A DNA stretch of 64,000 nucleotides, from assembly GCA_025890175.1 (NCBI GenBank), contig JANPYM010000012.1:727388-791387 (forward strand), written 5' to 3'. Under the pieces are notes generated by a model. The model did no database searches. It had not been told where the DNA came from and saw nothing but the letters and a program-made list of their open reading frames with translations. How positions within the stretch are numbered: position 1 is the first letter of the stretch; each line of letters opens with the position of its first letter. Origin of the DNA: Ciborinia camelliae (Eukaryota; Ascomycota; Leotiomycetes; Helotiales; Sclerotiniaceae). Below, piece by piece: positions 25,500-38,558 of the stretch. Made by a program: the position numbers and the translations under genes.

Positions 25500-26788
25500 A
25501 TTAGATCAGTATTGATGATCAACTGACGAGAAAAGACGGAAAAAAGAGATGAAAAATAAAGAATGCTCAGCGGAATGTGAAAGGGAGTGACAATAGCTAC
25601 GACATTCAACATCTCTCAAAACCGTTTAGGGCTAACCAAGACCAACCGGGTCGTACTTAAGCCAACCCATGCTAAACAGGGGTAGTTGGATCCAAAATCC
25701 AAAATATGACAAGATGATAATATGATAATATGCAGCTAATTTTGACACTACTAATGCCCGCGGTAAGGGGTTACACTGATCCGAGCCTGCCCTGATCCAA
25801 GGCTTTCTTGCATTCTTGTAAGGTTCAATAATAGAAGGTGGAATTTTCATACCAATCACAGCTTGACTCCGGTAGTACTTCGGCGCCAGTCTCACACCCG
25901 ACCAGACCAACCACGGGAAATACGGGAAGTGGAGAAAATGATGTAAGAAATGGCTGTGGAGTTCAAGATAAGATGATTTGATTTGAAATGGGATAAAAAG
26001 TTGTATACGGAGTAGAGGTCGGGAAAAGCGGCTGCGCTTCGAGTAGGTTATTGATACCTATATAAGTAGATGCTGCCAGATGTACTCCGTATACTCCAAA
26101 GATACACATCAAGGTTAAACACCGTAGCCTTCATTATTATACAGTTTATACTGAGATTTTGTTAACCATCGTGAAATTTGACAAGGAATACGATGACTAC
26201 CTAGTAGGTATCTAGGTACTAATTGAGCTGTTAAGCTGCAATAAGAAGCACAGACTGAGTAATTTTTTCTGTCTCGATTGCACACAGGAGGGACTGAAGC
26301 CTTCGAAATCCTTTTTGTGCTTTGTTTTGCCAAATTGTTTTCAATCGTGGATTTTGGTTGTTGACAAGTAGTTGTGGATGGTGGTTAGGTACGGGCTAGG
26401 TAACGTACCGTGCACTAAGATTAAGCGAACACACTCTATTGTTGCGCTGGGGCAGTGTTCAAAAAGATGGGCTCCCACGGTCTCTCCGCATTTTTTTTAG
26501 AAGTCAGTTCTTTCTATGCAATATTCTGCTTGGTGTTGGCATTATTATGATTTTCAATAACGGTGTTGATTAAGAATGTTTGATTTTGTTAATTTTGAGG
26601 ATTCTCGTTTAAATTTATTGTCCATGTGCTAGGTACATAGTACCTACAGTAAGTCGTGGCGGAAGGCCCCTTATTAGTTAAGTAGCGTAATGACCTAACA
26701 AGAGCTTTGTACAAAGCAGCCCTACAATTTAAACGACCCCTCATTGAACTCCCATCACAATAGAAACTCAGCAGAGACTGGGTAGCGT

Positions 26789-26817
26789 TCGGACTCATGT
26801 ACTTTCTGGCCACAAGA
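26789..26817. repeat. Solo copy of the 27850 repeat arm
   Basis: A 29-bp stretch (core ATGTACTTTCTGGCCACAAG) that matches, with four mismatches, the reverse complement of the left arm region of the inverted repeat at 27841-27869. It suggests that the arm belongs to a dispersed repeat family. Confidence 0.6.
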
Positions 26818-27190
26818 GTGCCTGGCACCTAGCATTCGGAGTATATTCGATTGCATTAATATTCAACCGTCTTACTGATTATTTTGGCCATGATATCATC
26901 CGTTCAGGGACTCACTAGATGCCAAGACCGCGAATCTCTTAGGATTATACAATACCTACCTAGTAATCTTACATTGTCCCAAGTGGATCTCGGTATCAGA
27001 CCATCGGCTTTTTAGATACACCTAGGGCTTATGCAATTACCTACCTAAGTACTAGTTATCAATGCAATGTAACCTCTTGAGTATAACTTATAACTATAAA
27101 AAAGCGGGACAATCCGAAAAACTGATTAATGGAATCAATAGGAATTCTTTTGAAGTTACTTCCGACTAGGTAATCGTAGGTATATATTTT

Positions 27191-27379
27191 AAGTAAGCTT
27201 ACGCTTCAGTAGGTAGATGAACTTCAACGTATACGCGTATTTCAATCTATATGTTAATTTGTTTCTTATATAAAATCATTAAACTTTATATATATAATTC
27301 TATATTGAAAATAGAATTATAAAGATTAAAATATACATATATGTTGAAGTTTGCTTATTGATGAAGCATAAACTTAGTT
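27191..27379. repeat. Degenerate fold-back (MITE-like) element
   Basis: Roughly 45-bp inverted arms, about three quarters identical. The left arm runs AGTAAGCTTACGCTTCA and later AACTTCAACGTATA; the right arm is the inverse of ACTAAGTTTATGCTTCA and AACTTCAACATATA. The centre is AT-rich and itself palindromic (ATAATTCTATATTG/AAAATAGAATTAT). No coding capacity. Confidence 0.6.
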
Positions 27380-27849
27380 AAATTTGTTGGAAGAACACGT
27401 GAATATTCTACATTCAATGTGTGGGATTATATGCTATGCCCATAATGCTACTGTATATAGTTTAACCCTACATGCAATACAACCCTTTTCTCACAAAATT
27501 AAGCAAAAGTCGGTCAAACACACGACGATTAGTGTGATTATCTGACATCTGACATCTGTCTGAGAGGTGGATCTCAATACCAAAAGAACAAACTTCGACA
27601 ATTGGTATAAACTTTTGTTGAAAACTTGCATTCATCATAAAAAAAACCCAGCATGGCCGGATTCCTGAATTCTTATTCGTACACTTGTAATCACTAGCCA
27701 GTAGCAAGTTGCTACTAGCAAAGGGTTAGAGGTGTTTTTGCACTCCAAATGCAGGGGTACTGACATACCTACCTCGTGTAATATCAAAGTTAAAAGTTGA
27801 AGATACCAGTGCCGAGTGGGGGTGGAGACATTGAACGTAGTCTTGGGGC

Positions 27850-27948
27850 CAGAAAGTACATTGCTCCGATACTCTAGCACGTACTACATAATGGCAAGTT
27901 ACATAAGGAATATACTGATTTCTTAGTGTCGGAGCAATGTACTTTCTG
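27850..27948. repeat. Perfect 20-bp inverted repeat pair
   Basis: CAGAAAGTACATTGCTCCGA at 27850-27869 and its exact reverse complement at 27929-27948, 59 bp apart. Noncoding. A partial third copy lies at 26789. Consistent with a short non-autonomous transposon or its remnant. Confidence 0.8.
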
Positions 27949-28384
27949 AGAGCACGAAGACTTCACCTGAAGATGCTACCACCTCGAAAAGATCATCCGC
28001 AGTAGTACCTGCCTGGACTGTTAACTCGGTGTCAAACTGGAAGTCATATATTGGTGATCTTATCTTATGATTGGCCTCGATTCTCTGATGATCTAATTCC
28101 ACTTTCATAGGTAATCTCATCTTCGATAAGTTTGTTACGCCTTTTTGGCTAGTTGACTCGATTGGTTAAACCAATGCAAACTTACGATGTCACACTCCTG
28201 TAATTGAATAACACTTTATTTCGGTATCTACTTATAGACTTTCTAAAACTCCCTGCACGATTTCTACTTGAAAGATAAACTCCCTTGGAATATATTCTTT
28301 GTTGATCGCTTTCTATACCGCAGACCTGAAAGATGAGTTACTCAATACTACACAGGATGAGATTCATGCAGCCCTTCATGTTCA

Positions 28385-28508
28385 GAGTGGCCAACCAGTC
28401 GGCCAAAAAGCTATCAGCGCACTCACTATTCCAAGCTGGCTCGCTGATGATATTTTGAAGGTCCAATTTTTTGGCTTACGCTGATAGATAGCTGACTGCT
28501 TGGCCACT
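28385..28508. repeat. Imperfect fold-back element upstream of secreted protein gene
   Basis: The left arm GAGTGGCCAACCAGTCGGCC continues through CTATCAGCG (28385-28419). It pairs with CGCTGATAGATAGCTGACTG through TTGGCCACTC (28479-28508), with a few mismatches and a 4-5 base length difference. The spacer is about 59 bp. It lies 340 bp before the start of the small secreted protein. Confidence 0.7.
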
Positions 28509-28846
28509 CCGGTCGTTTTTGATTCCATGTTATCCGCAGAATCCACTGAGGATGGTTGCTTCACCCTCTTGACCTTCCTTATTGGTATTAGTTGATCAAA
28601 CATGATTTCTCTGCCTATTCCGGATGTTCTTTTTGGCATAGCTATTTGTTGTAATCAGATCTCTTACCGAACTTTTATATGTCTCTTAGGCTGGAAGCAA
28701 ATGTATATAAACTCTTCCTTGATCACACAAAGTACCACATCATTCTCCAGCTCCTCTACATTCAACAAGATCATTAGAAGTCTCCAGTGTGCTCTCACCT
28801 CCATTGTCTATAATATCAAATCACCATTTGTCATACCTCAGCAATC

Positions 28847-29229
28847 ATGCACTTCTCTACACCAATAACTTTTCTTGCTGCTTTATTTACTTTGGCTACA
28901 GCTACGCCAGTACTTCCTCCAGTGACTGATGCCCACCAGGCAATCATCAACTGCTATTCTGGAGATACTTGCGGTGGAACCTCAACCTCATTCAACGTCG
29001 TTGGCAAAGGCTCATATTCATGCACTGCTGTTTACAATGTGGGCTCCATCGAAGTCTCGGAAAAGTAAGCTACAGAGATTATTATATTAATTTTGATTCA
29101 AAGCTAATAGATTTTAGCGACTGTGCAACCCATGTTTGGTCCGGAAGCAACTGTGAAGGAGACAGTGAACACATTACCGGCGGTGCATGCTTCAGTGTTG
29201 AATACGCTTCAGTCTCTGTTAAATGCTAG
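28847..29229 (+). CDS. Small secreted cysteine-containing protein
   Basis: Protein of 109 residues in two exons (28847-29064 and 29118-29229). The 53 bp intron has a GTAAGC donor, CTAAT branch point and TTTTAG acceptor; the join gives VSENDCATHVWSGSNC. A clear signal peptide (HFSTPITFLAALFTLATA) should be cleaved near residues 20-21. The mature chain of about 89 residues has seven cysteines in NCYSGDTC, YSC, DC, NC, AC and a C-terminal KC, an odd number that leaves one unpaired or makes a dimer possible. Gly/Ser/Thr content is high and there is no membrane segment or GPI signal. Size and composition fit a secreted effector-like or antimicrobial-like protein, but I recognise no family. It sits in an AT-rich, repeat-bearing region. 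Confidence 0.8.
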
Positions 29230-30467
29230 ATCTAAACTATCTACGCCTGTGGTATTAGAGAATGGTTCGTTATAGCTTGAGAATGACTTAAGCATGACTT
29301 TGGAGGACTGTTAGTTGTGGGGAGTGTGAACTTGCTCGAAGATTGTTGGCCTTGGTGAATAAGGTATTGGTTAGGGGAAGGGGAGATGGATATTAGCTTT
29401 GGAGGACTGTTAGTTTTGGAGGATTAGACGCACTTTTCTGTTCAACACAGGGAACTGCAGATATATTACTTTCACCTTCATTTTGCGGATAATTTACACT
29501 TCTACATTCGCTTGACAGGTTCGCGCATTCTGACCAATCTTTCTAAAAGTGACACATTGCCGTGCATAGAGTTGTTATAAAGTCAGTCAGTGATTGATCA
29601 GCGAAATATTTATTTCTAATTGAGTGACTTATGAAATATCGTCACCATCGCTTACTGATTGATGTATCTTATAAGCAGCTTATACTCTGACGACATGCTG
29701 GTGTCACATAATATGCGGGGTAAAGGGATAAATCACCTACTGGTAGTACGGGATTGAAAGTTCTTATTAGGAGTTCTCCCTCCTTATCTATTTGAATTCT
29801 ACATCTGCCACACTTTATTATCCAGGTACCCATATGGTGCTTAATAGCTGGTATAGCTAAAAAAGGCTTGGGGGTACGGTATGGATGAATTTGAAAACCG
29901 ATAGTATACTGCTAAAAGAATGTTATAGAACTTTGCGGTAGGCTCGCCATAACCATCTATAATTCATATCCAACTTTGCAACTCAACTTGAATCATTTCT
30001 TCAGCAGATAAATCACAAAATTAAGCTATGAGACTTTGAATTTGAATCTGAATCAGCATCTCGAATTCAAAGATTGAGGATACACAACTGGCGCATCTCA
30101 TATATTCAATACTATGAAGCATATTGATTTTGTTGATATACAATAATTCTATATACACTAGCTTAGTCATCGAGCTAAGTTATATGGAATCTCCGATTCC
30201 ATAGAACTTAGCTCGTTACACAATAATATAATGATTAATAGATTTGAACTATGTGACACTGGCCTTCGTGATGCGTGCTGCATGCTCAGATATTACTTTT
30301 TATTCATAATATACCACGGATTCTTTAGTTACACCTTGCAAGATCCGATCACGAAATCCACGATGTGCGTAAAGGGACCTCGAAAATCGCTTCCCTACTG
30401 CATCACCAGATCTCAAATATCCCACTCTATCGCCCCCAAGACCGCGCAATCCGATCCCAAACCAAAC
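29230..30467. other. Intergenic, convergent 3' ends
   Basis: No gene seen. A direct repeat of TTTGGAGGACTGTTAGTT occurs at about 29299 and 29397. A strong short hairpin lies at 30172-30214. Confidence 0.5.
30172..30214. repeat. 43-nt near-perfect hairpin
   Basis: Two 20-bp arms, GAGCTAAGTTATATGGAATC and the inverse of GAGCTAAGTTCTATGGAATC, differ at one base and are separated by only three bases (TCC). It lies between convergent genes in AT-rich DNA. Confidence 0.8.
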
Positions 30468-31329
30468 CTATCTATTCTTCCTACCCACGCCGTTAACCAT
30501 TCTCCTTCTCTCCTTTTTACTACCATTCACTCCATTCACCTCATCCCCCTTTCCCTCTCCCTTCGCCTCGGCCTCATTCTTCTCATGTTTTCTATCCCAC
30601 CCGTTGCCAAACCAGCCCTTTTCCTCCATCCACGTAATCGGCGCAAAAGCCATCGCCCCGATTATACACAACAGCGTCGCAAACAATCTCCAAAACCCAA
30701 TAACTTTTGTTCCCCCTGGCCAGAAAAACTTGACAATTTCTGTACTTTGATATAAATCTTCTTGATGTTTGATGAGGTATTTTGTTCTTCGTCTACCTTC
30801 TGAAGATACTGTAGAGGATCCTCCGGATGAGTCGTGATCGGCCCCTCTGGCAGGGGAGGGAGTAAGATGTAAGACTGTGATGAGATTGACGGTAGGAGCA
30901 AAGAAAGGAACGAAGAAGAGGTGGAAGATTTGATGGAGTTGGAGGAAGAGAGTTTGGGTTTCGGCGTTGTATTCTAGGTAATCCAGTGATGTTAGCCATC
31001 ATATCTCTCGCATATCCCCCCTCTTCACACCTCTCTCTCCCATCAAGAAAAAAATAACAAAACATACCAACCCCATCAACCTCCACCTTCACCCTCGGAC
31101 TCAACACCTTATACCAACGATAAACACACCAAAGCACCCATCTACTATTAATTTCCCCAAACACCGGTATTTTGATTGAAGAAAAAGAGGGCACAGAACA
31201 TAAGGGGTGCGAAAAAGATGCATCGGGTACGAAATATGTTTCGAGAGCTTCTCTTTGTGCGGAAGGACTGCCGGAACAGAGGATGTGGATAATGGGGGCG
31301 ATTTGGTTTTCTAGAGGGTGTCTTAGCAT
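30468..31329 (-). CDS. SigF-like NTF2-like domain protein
   Basis: Protein of 255 residues in two exons (31329-31068 and 30973-30468). The 94 bp intron has a GTATGT donor, and the acceptor CCTAG gives VDGVEYNAETQTLFLQLHQ. The N-terminal 150 residues follow the NTF2/SnoaL cone pattern of this fungal family: AQREALETYFVPDASFSHPL, then VYRWYKVLSPRVKVEVDGV and HQIFHLFFVPFFAPTVNLI. A later KHQEDLYQSTEIVKFFWPGG precedes a hydrophobic anchor (IGFWRLFATLLCIIGAMAFA), and the C-terminus is highly charged. Proteins annotated as SigF-like NTF2 in ascomycetes share this order, but no reaction is established. Probably attached to an intracellular membrane. Confidence 0.85.
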
Positions 31330-31918
31330 GAGTTTTTATGCGAAAATGAGGGAAATAGAGGAAACGGGGGCGGGAGGTAGAAGGGGTAGAAAGATATAGA
31401 ATGTGACATCGATTGAGTTGCAGTCGTCAGTCTTGTCGCGGGATCAGGAATTGCATGGTAAGCTTACTTGGGTGATCCATCTTAAATTAAATTCCTTTGC
31501 TCTTCCTGTGATATTGCTTCAATTGCGAATTCTTTCCAGATGTCAAAATGAATGTTTGAAAAACCAATGTAGAAGAATTGACATCAAATATCTTATATCT
31601 TATCCTGTTGAAAGAACTCGGACGTTCAAACAAAAGCACCTTGTCGCGTTCGTTGATGATGTCACAAGCGAAGCGAGATGGGATTATCGGCTCGTTCCGT
31701 TGACATGTGAAAATGCACCCCCTTTTTGAAAAAGGGTAAGCGGAAGTGGCGAAAGGGATTTTTAACCTGCCCGCACATTATTCTCTGTTCTCACGTTTTA
31801 TTTTGTCATTTTTTTGTTACTGGTTGGATCAATAGAAATTGTCTTGAAATTTCAATAATTCCTTTAAACTCAATTACCTAACTCCGGGCTAGTTACAAGT
31901 CCATATCATAAATCAAAA
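31330..31918. other. Intergenic
   Basis: Promoter of the SigF-like gene and 3' end of the thiolase gene. A plus-strand frame at 31403-31729 has no recognisable domain. Nothing else seen. Confidence 0.5.
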
Positions 31919-33321
<1,403 letters not shown>

Positions 33322-34217
33322 AATGATGGGTATTATTTTGAAAAAGAAAAAGCAGATATGATGAAGGAGAACTGTAAAGATTTATGAAAAGAGAAGAGGA
33401 GAGAAAACAGCTTGCTTATTGATCATTAGGTACCGTACCTCCCGTATTCATTCAGTTCAATTGACCCGCGGTTAGCACCGGCGGAATGTATTCCATTATT
33501 TCCACTTACCCCAGCCCAAGTTAAAAGCGAATCGGTAATTGATGGAGAAGAGGTGGGGTTAGAAGCTAAACCCATTTGGTTCTTAGTTTGAAATGCCAAT
33601 CTACACGTGATTTCTATGATAACATGACTCAAGGATCCTTGCATGCTGGTTGGTGTGCCCTTGGTGGGCAATTCTTGCATGAAGGGACCAGAGTCAAGGG
33701 ACTCCAGCTGATTCCAGACGGTAGGTACCTACCTATGAATGAAAGCGGCCTTTACTCATATTATCGGGATTGATTTTGATATCAACATTATAGTTAGGTT
33801 GTCAATAATACCTAAGTACCTAGGTACGTACGTACCGTACCGTACCTCCTGTACCTACTATACTAGATGCCAGGTAGGTAGGAATCCTTGAATCCATCTT
33901 GATCTTCAAATAGATACCTATAATATAATAAATATAATCAATCAATATAACCTCAAAACTCGAAACTCAAAATCTAAAGTTGATGAAGGAATCACGTATC
34001 GTCGAGGTCATTTACGGGAACCGACATAAACTTCCGCTGCCGGCTTTCAGATCGGACACTAATATCGACCAACCGTCCGATACCTAGAACTTGCTTTTTT
34101 GGCCTACCTTTGACCCTGCGACCCAAACAAAAACATCCCTCATTTATTTAAAGTCACCTCGATCCAACACAAACTCCACATTTCAATTCTTGATTATCAT
34201 TCGCACAATCTGCCATC
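33322..34217. promoter_or_regulatory. Divergent promoter region between thiolase and RAD6
   Basis: Shared 896-bp upstream region of two divergently transcribed genes. It contains a dense run of palindromic tetranucleotides (CCTAAGTACCTAGGTACGTA with CGTACCGTACC following, near 33810-33845) and pyrimidine-rich blocks near the RAD6 start. No specific factor site can be assigned. Confidence 0.45.
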
Positions 34218-34875
34218 ATGTCTACAGCTGCTCGTCGTCGTCTTATGCGGGATTTCAAGGTTAGTGGCAACCGTCATCCAACAAAATGGAGGGGCACAAG
34301 ATCATAGATTCGAAGGAATTCTAACCTTCATCTATAGCGCATGCAAACGGATCCTCCCGCTGGTGTTTCCGCATCTCCTGTGGCGGATAATGTTATGCTC
34401 TGGTTAGTATCTCGAAAAGATCCGGGACTGAAGAATTTGATGCCAATAATGAAACTATTAGGAACGCCGTCATTATCGGTCCCGCAGATACTCCTTTCGA
34501 AGATGGAACTTTCCGACTCGTTATGACCTTCGAAGAACAATATCCAAACAAGCCACCTGCCGTCAAGTTCATCAGTCAAATGTTCCATCCTAACGTGTAT
34601 GCAACCGGGGAGTTGTGTCTGGATATCTTGCAGAATAGGTGGAGTCCGACATATGATGTTGCGGCCGTTCTGACAAGTATTCAAAGGTAGATATATACTT
34701 TGCAAAGAGCCTACAGGTTCCTGGGTCTATATACTAACTTCCGGGTAGTCTTCTTAATGATCCAAATACCGGTTCCCCCGCCAATGTCGAAGCTTCCAAC
34801 CTCTACAAAGACAACAGAAGAGAATATACAAAGCGTGTTAGGGAAACGGTCGAGAAGAGTTGGGAGGATAATTGA
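34218..34875 (+). CDS. RAD6: Ubiquitin-conjugating enzyme E2, RAD6/UBC2
   Basis: E2 of 152 residues in four exons (34218-34259, 34338-34402, 34462-34686 and 34749-34875). The introns of 78, 59 and 62 bp begin GTTAGT, GTTAGT and GTAGAT, and all joins keep frame. It starts [16 protein letters not shown], contains [20 protein letters not shown] with catalytic Cys88, and continues [18 protein letters not shown]. Length and motifs match RAD6 exactly. With a Rad18-type ligase it monoubiquitinates PCNA in post-replication repair; with Bre1 it ubiquitinates histone H2B; with Ubr1 it serves the N-end rule. The polyacidic tail of the budding yeast protein is absent; the chain ends KSWEDN, as in other filamentous fungi and animals. 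Confidence 0.97.
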
Positions 34876-35645
34876 GAATCGATTTTTTAAATATCCGAGA
34901 AACTTATTATGGCTAGATTACTTTGAAGCACATTCAACGTGATTGATAGTCATATTCTACGTTACGCCTTGTAATGATTGAAATGGCGGGGTTATGGAGT
35001 TTTTGAAACGGCATCTATAATGGAGTTTCCTTTCCATTCTGTCTATATGGTTTTTCAAGGATTTGGTCAATAGGGCAACTTTACGAGGGTTACATTTCAT
35101 CCAGCAGCATTTCTCATTTAGCAAGCATTACTGTACTCATTAGGTACTCTTCAGCAATAGCATTATTTCGTTGAGGCAACTGCCACACATGCCATGCCAT
35201 GTCATGCCAAACCGTATCTATGGTAACGCAGCCAATCAACCAAAATGAATGATCATGAATTTATATCCAAAAAATTTCAATAAAATTCTACCGTCTACTG
35301 TAAAACAAGTATAAGAACTCATAATTGTTGATACCAGTATTACAAGTACTCTTCATCCTCCTCACACAAGCATATTCCTAGTCAGTAGGACATTTCTGTT
35401 TGTGTGTGGTCGCATTGCATTGACACACAAATTTCTTCCGACTTTGCATTGGGCCGCCTTGGAGTTACTACGCGAAGATCTTTATTAGCGCGCAACTGTG
35501 TGTCAACAACCTCCCCTTATCAACAATCACTGACCACAAAGTATTACTCCAAACCCGACGTTCTCTCAAAGTGCAACCACAACATAACTTCTGAGTTCGA
35601 CTCTTGTACATATGGTCGTTCCGGGATAACAACCATCTCGCGATC
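34876..35645. other. Intergenic between RAD6 and kinesin
   Basis: 3' end of RAD6 and 5' region of the kinesin gene. A CATGCCATGCCATGTCATGCC short repeat lies near 35189-35209. Nothing else supported. Confidence 0.5.
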
Positions 35646-38558
35646 ATGTCGAACTCTATTAAGGTTGTCTGTCGGTTTAGGCCGCAGAATCGCATTGAGA
35701 ATGAACAAGGTGCTCAACCGGTTGTAAAATTCGAGGCTGATGACACTTGCGCTCTTGATGTATGTGTCTTATGGAACTACTTGGGAATATTACACTCTAC
35801 TAATCTCAGGAATAGTCAAATGGAGCGGCCGGGTCTTTCACATTCGATCGTGTCTTTGGCATGAGCTCACGGCAAAAAGACATTTTCGACTTCTCTATCA
35901 AGCCTACTGTGGATGATATTCTCAACGGTTATAATGGAACAGTCTTTGCATATGGTCAAACAGGAGCGGGAAAGTCCTATACGATGATGGGCACAAACCT
36001 CGAGAACGATGATGGTAGAGGTGTTATTCCAAGAATTGTGGAGCAAATATTCGCCAGCATTTTGTCCAGTCCGGGTACGATCGAGTATACAGTCAGGGTC
36101 AGCTACATGGAAATTTATATGGAACGCATTAGAGATCTGTTACAGCCGCAAAATGACAATCTCCCAATCCATGAAGAGAAAAATAGAGGAGTTTACGTTA
36201 AGGGTTTATTAGAAGTTTATGTTTCAAGTGTCCAAGAAGTCTACGAAGTTTTAAAAAGAGGAGGGGATGCAAGAGTTGTAGCCTCGACCAACATGAACGC
36301 AGAATCTTCCCGATCACATTCCATATTCGTTATTACAATTACACAGAAGAACGTTGAGACCGGGTCGGCAAAGAGCGGTCAACTGTTCTTGGTTGATTTG
36401 GCTGGTAGTGAAAAGGTCGGGAAGACTGGTGCTAGCGGACAGACTCTGGAGGAGGCAAAGAAGATCAACAAGAGTTTGAGTGCTCTTGGTATGGTTATCA
36501 ACAACCTGACAGACGGCAAATCGTCGCATATTCCTTATCGAGATTCGAAACTCACCAGAATTTTACAAGAGAGTTTGGGAGGAAATAGTAGGACAACACT
36601 TATCATTAACTGCTCGCCCAGTAGTTACAATGCCGAGGAAACTCTGAGCACTTTGAGATTTGGTATGCGAGCGAAGGCAATCAAGAATAAGGCCAAGGTC
36701 AATGCAGAGCTCAGTCCAGCGGAACTCAAAGCCTTACTTAGGAAAGCCCAATCGCAAGTCACTACCTTTGAGACCTATGTTTCTACACTTGAGGGAGAGG
36801 TTCAACTATGGCGTAAGGGAGAATCTGTACCCAAGGAACAATGGGCACCCCCACTCGCAGGCGTTAGTGGGGCAAAAGCAGAGGCAGCTCGAGCTCCTCG
36901 GCCATCTACACCTTCTCGACTAGCAATGGAAAGCCGTGCAGAGACACCTTTGACCGAAAGGTCCGCTACTCCAGGCTTACCGATAGACAAAGACGAGAGG
37001 GAAGAATTCCTACGACGCGAAAATGAGCTTCAAGATCAGATAACCGAGAAAGAAACTCAAATTGCCGCCGCAGAGAAGACCTTGCGAGATACCAAGGAAG
37101 AGCTCACTTACTTGAAAGAAAGGGATACTAAGGTCAACAAGGATAACGAGAAACTTACTGGTGAAGCAAACGAGTTTAAAATGCAACTCGAGCGATTAGC
37201 ATTCGAGAGTAAAGAGGCACAGATAACCATGGACAGCTTAAAAGAAGCAAATGCCGAGCTCACCGCGGAGCTTGATGAGCTCAAGCAGCAACTACTTAAT
37301 GTCAAAATGAGCGCCAAAGAATCGACTGCTGCCTTGGATGAGAAGGAGAAGAGAAAGGCCGAAAAAATGGCACAGATGATGGCTGGTTTTGATCTTGGTG
37401 GGGACGTTTTCAGTGAGAACGAAGCAACCATCAAGAAGGTCATTGATCATATTGATTCTCTTTATGAGCAAAGTGCTTCAGGGGAAGCTATTCCTCCTGA
37501 TGAGTTTGAACAATTGAAAGCAAAACTAGTGGAGACACAAGGTATTGTTCGACAAGCAGAACTTTCCATGTTCGGATCATCCTCAAATGATGCCAATGCC
37601 AAGCGCAGGGAGGAGTTGGAGCAACGGCTTCAAATCCTCGAGCAAGAATACGAAGACCTTCTCGAGCGCAACTTGGGCGAAGCGGATGTCGCTGAGATCA
37701 AAGAGCGCCTCGAAAAGGCTTATTCCAACAATCAAGACATTAAGGTTGAATTGGTTGAAGATCTCAAAAAAGAAGTCGCTCAAAAGTCAGCCGAGATTGA
37801 GAAGTTTAAGGCTGTAAATGAAGACCTTCAACAACGAGTCAAATCTGGCAGTGCATCCAATGGCACAGCACCTGGTCCAGCGAGTGGTAAGACTGTTCAA
37901 CAACAGATTGCCGAATTCGACGTAATGAAGAAGAGTCTGATGCGCGACTTACAAAATCGTTGCGAACGTGTTGTTGAATTAGAAATTTCCCTTGACGAAA
38001 CTCGAGAGCAATATAATAACGTTCTCCGTTCATCCAACAACAGAGCCCAACAAAAGAAGATGGCTTTCTTGGAGAGAAATCTAGAGCAATTGACTCATGT
38101 ACAGAGACAATTGGTTGAGCAGAATGGCAGCTTGAAGAAGGAGGTTGCTATTGCCGAGAGAAAGTTGATTGCCAGAAATGAACGGATTCAGAGTTTGGAG
38201 AGTCTGTTACAAGATTCTCAAGAGAAGTTGACGGCTGCTAATCACAGGTTCGTTTCCCCCTTCAGCTTCCTTCTCTTCTTTATCCATCAATGACATTACT
38301 AACGCCCACCTTAGATTCGAAGCCCAACTTTCAGCCGTAAAAGAACGACTCGAAGCTGCCAAAGCAGGCAGTACCCGTGGGCTAGGCTCACCTACCAGTG
38401 GATTTAGCTTTGGTGGCGCCGGGAGTAGGATTGCTAAACCACTAAGAGGTGGTGGTGGCGATGCGCAGATTCCGATTATCGGCAACTTGCAAAATTCTGA
38501 CACTGGAAGCACCGGCAGCACGAAGAGAAGTTCATGGTTTTTCTCGGGGCAGAAATAG
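35646..38558 (+). CDS. Conventional kinesin heavy chain (kinesin-1)
   Basis: Plus-end microtubule motor of 929 residues, the usual length for fungal kinesin-1 (Neurospora NKIN is about 928). Three exons: 35646-35759, 35816-38247 and 38315-38558. For the first 56 bp intron the acceptor AATAG is chosen, since the nearer CTCAG would run into a stop. The motor domain starts SIKVVCRFRPQNR and has P-loop GQTGAGKS, switch I NAESSRSHS and switch II DLAGSE, then SKLTRILQESLGGNSRTTL, ending near residue 330. Long coiled coils follow (about 380-860) with a Ser/Thr/Pro-rich break near 340-375. The tail carries RIAKPLR, the IAK autoinhibitory motif of kinesin-1, just before a Gly-rich end. Light chains are not expected in fungi. 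It carries vesicles and supports hyphal tip growth, by family. Confidence 0.96.

Larger units (their letters stand above)
25500..28846. other. Intergenic, rich in fold-back repeats
   Basis: No supported gene. It holds three inverted-repeat elements at 27191-27379, 27850-27948 and 28385-28508, plus a single extra copy of one repeat arm at 26789-26817. The 3' part is the promoter region of the small secreted protein gene. Confidence 0.55.
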
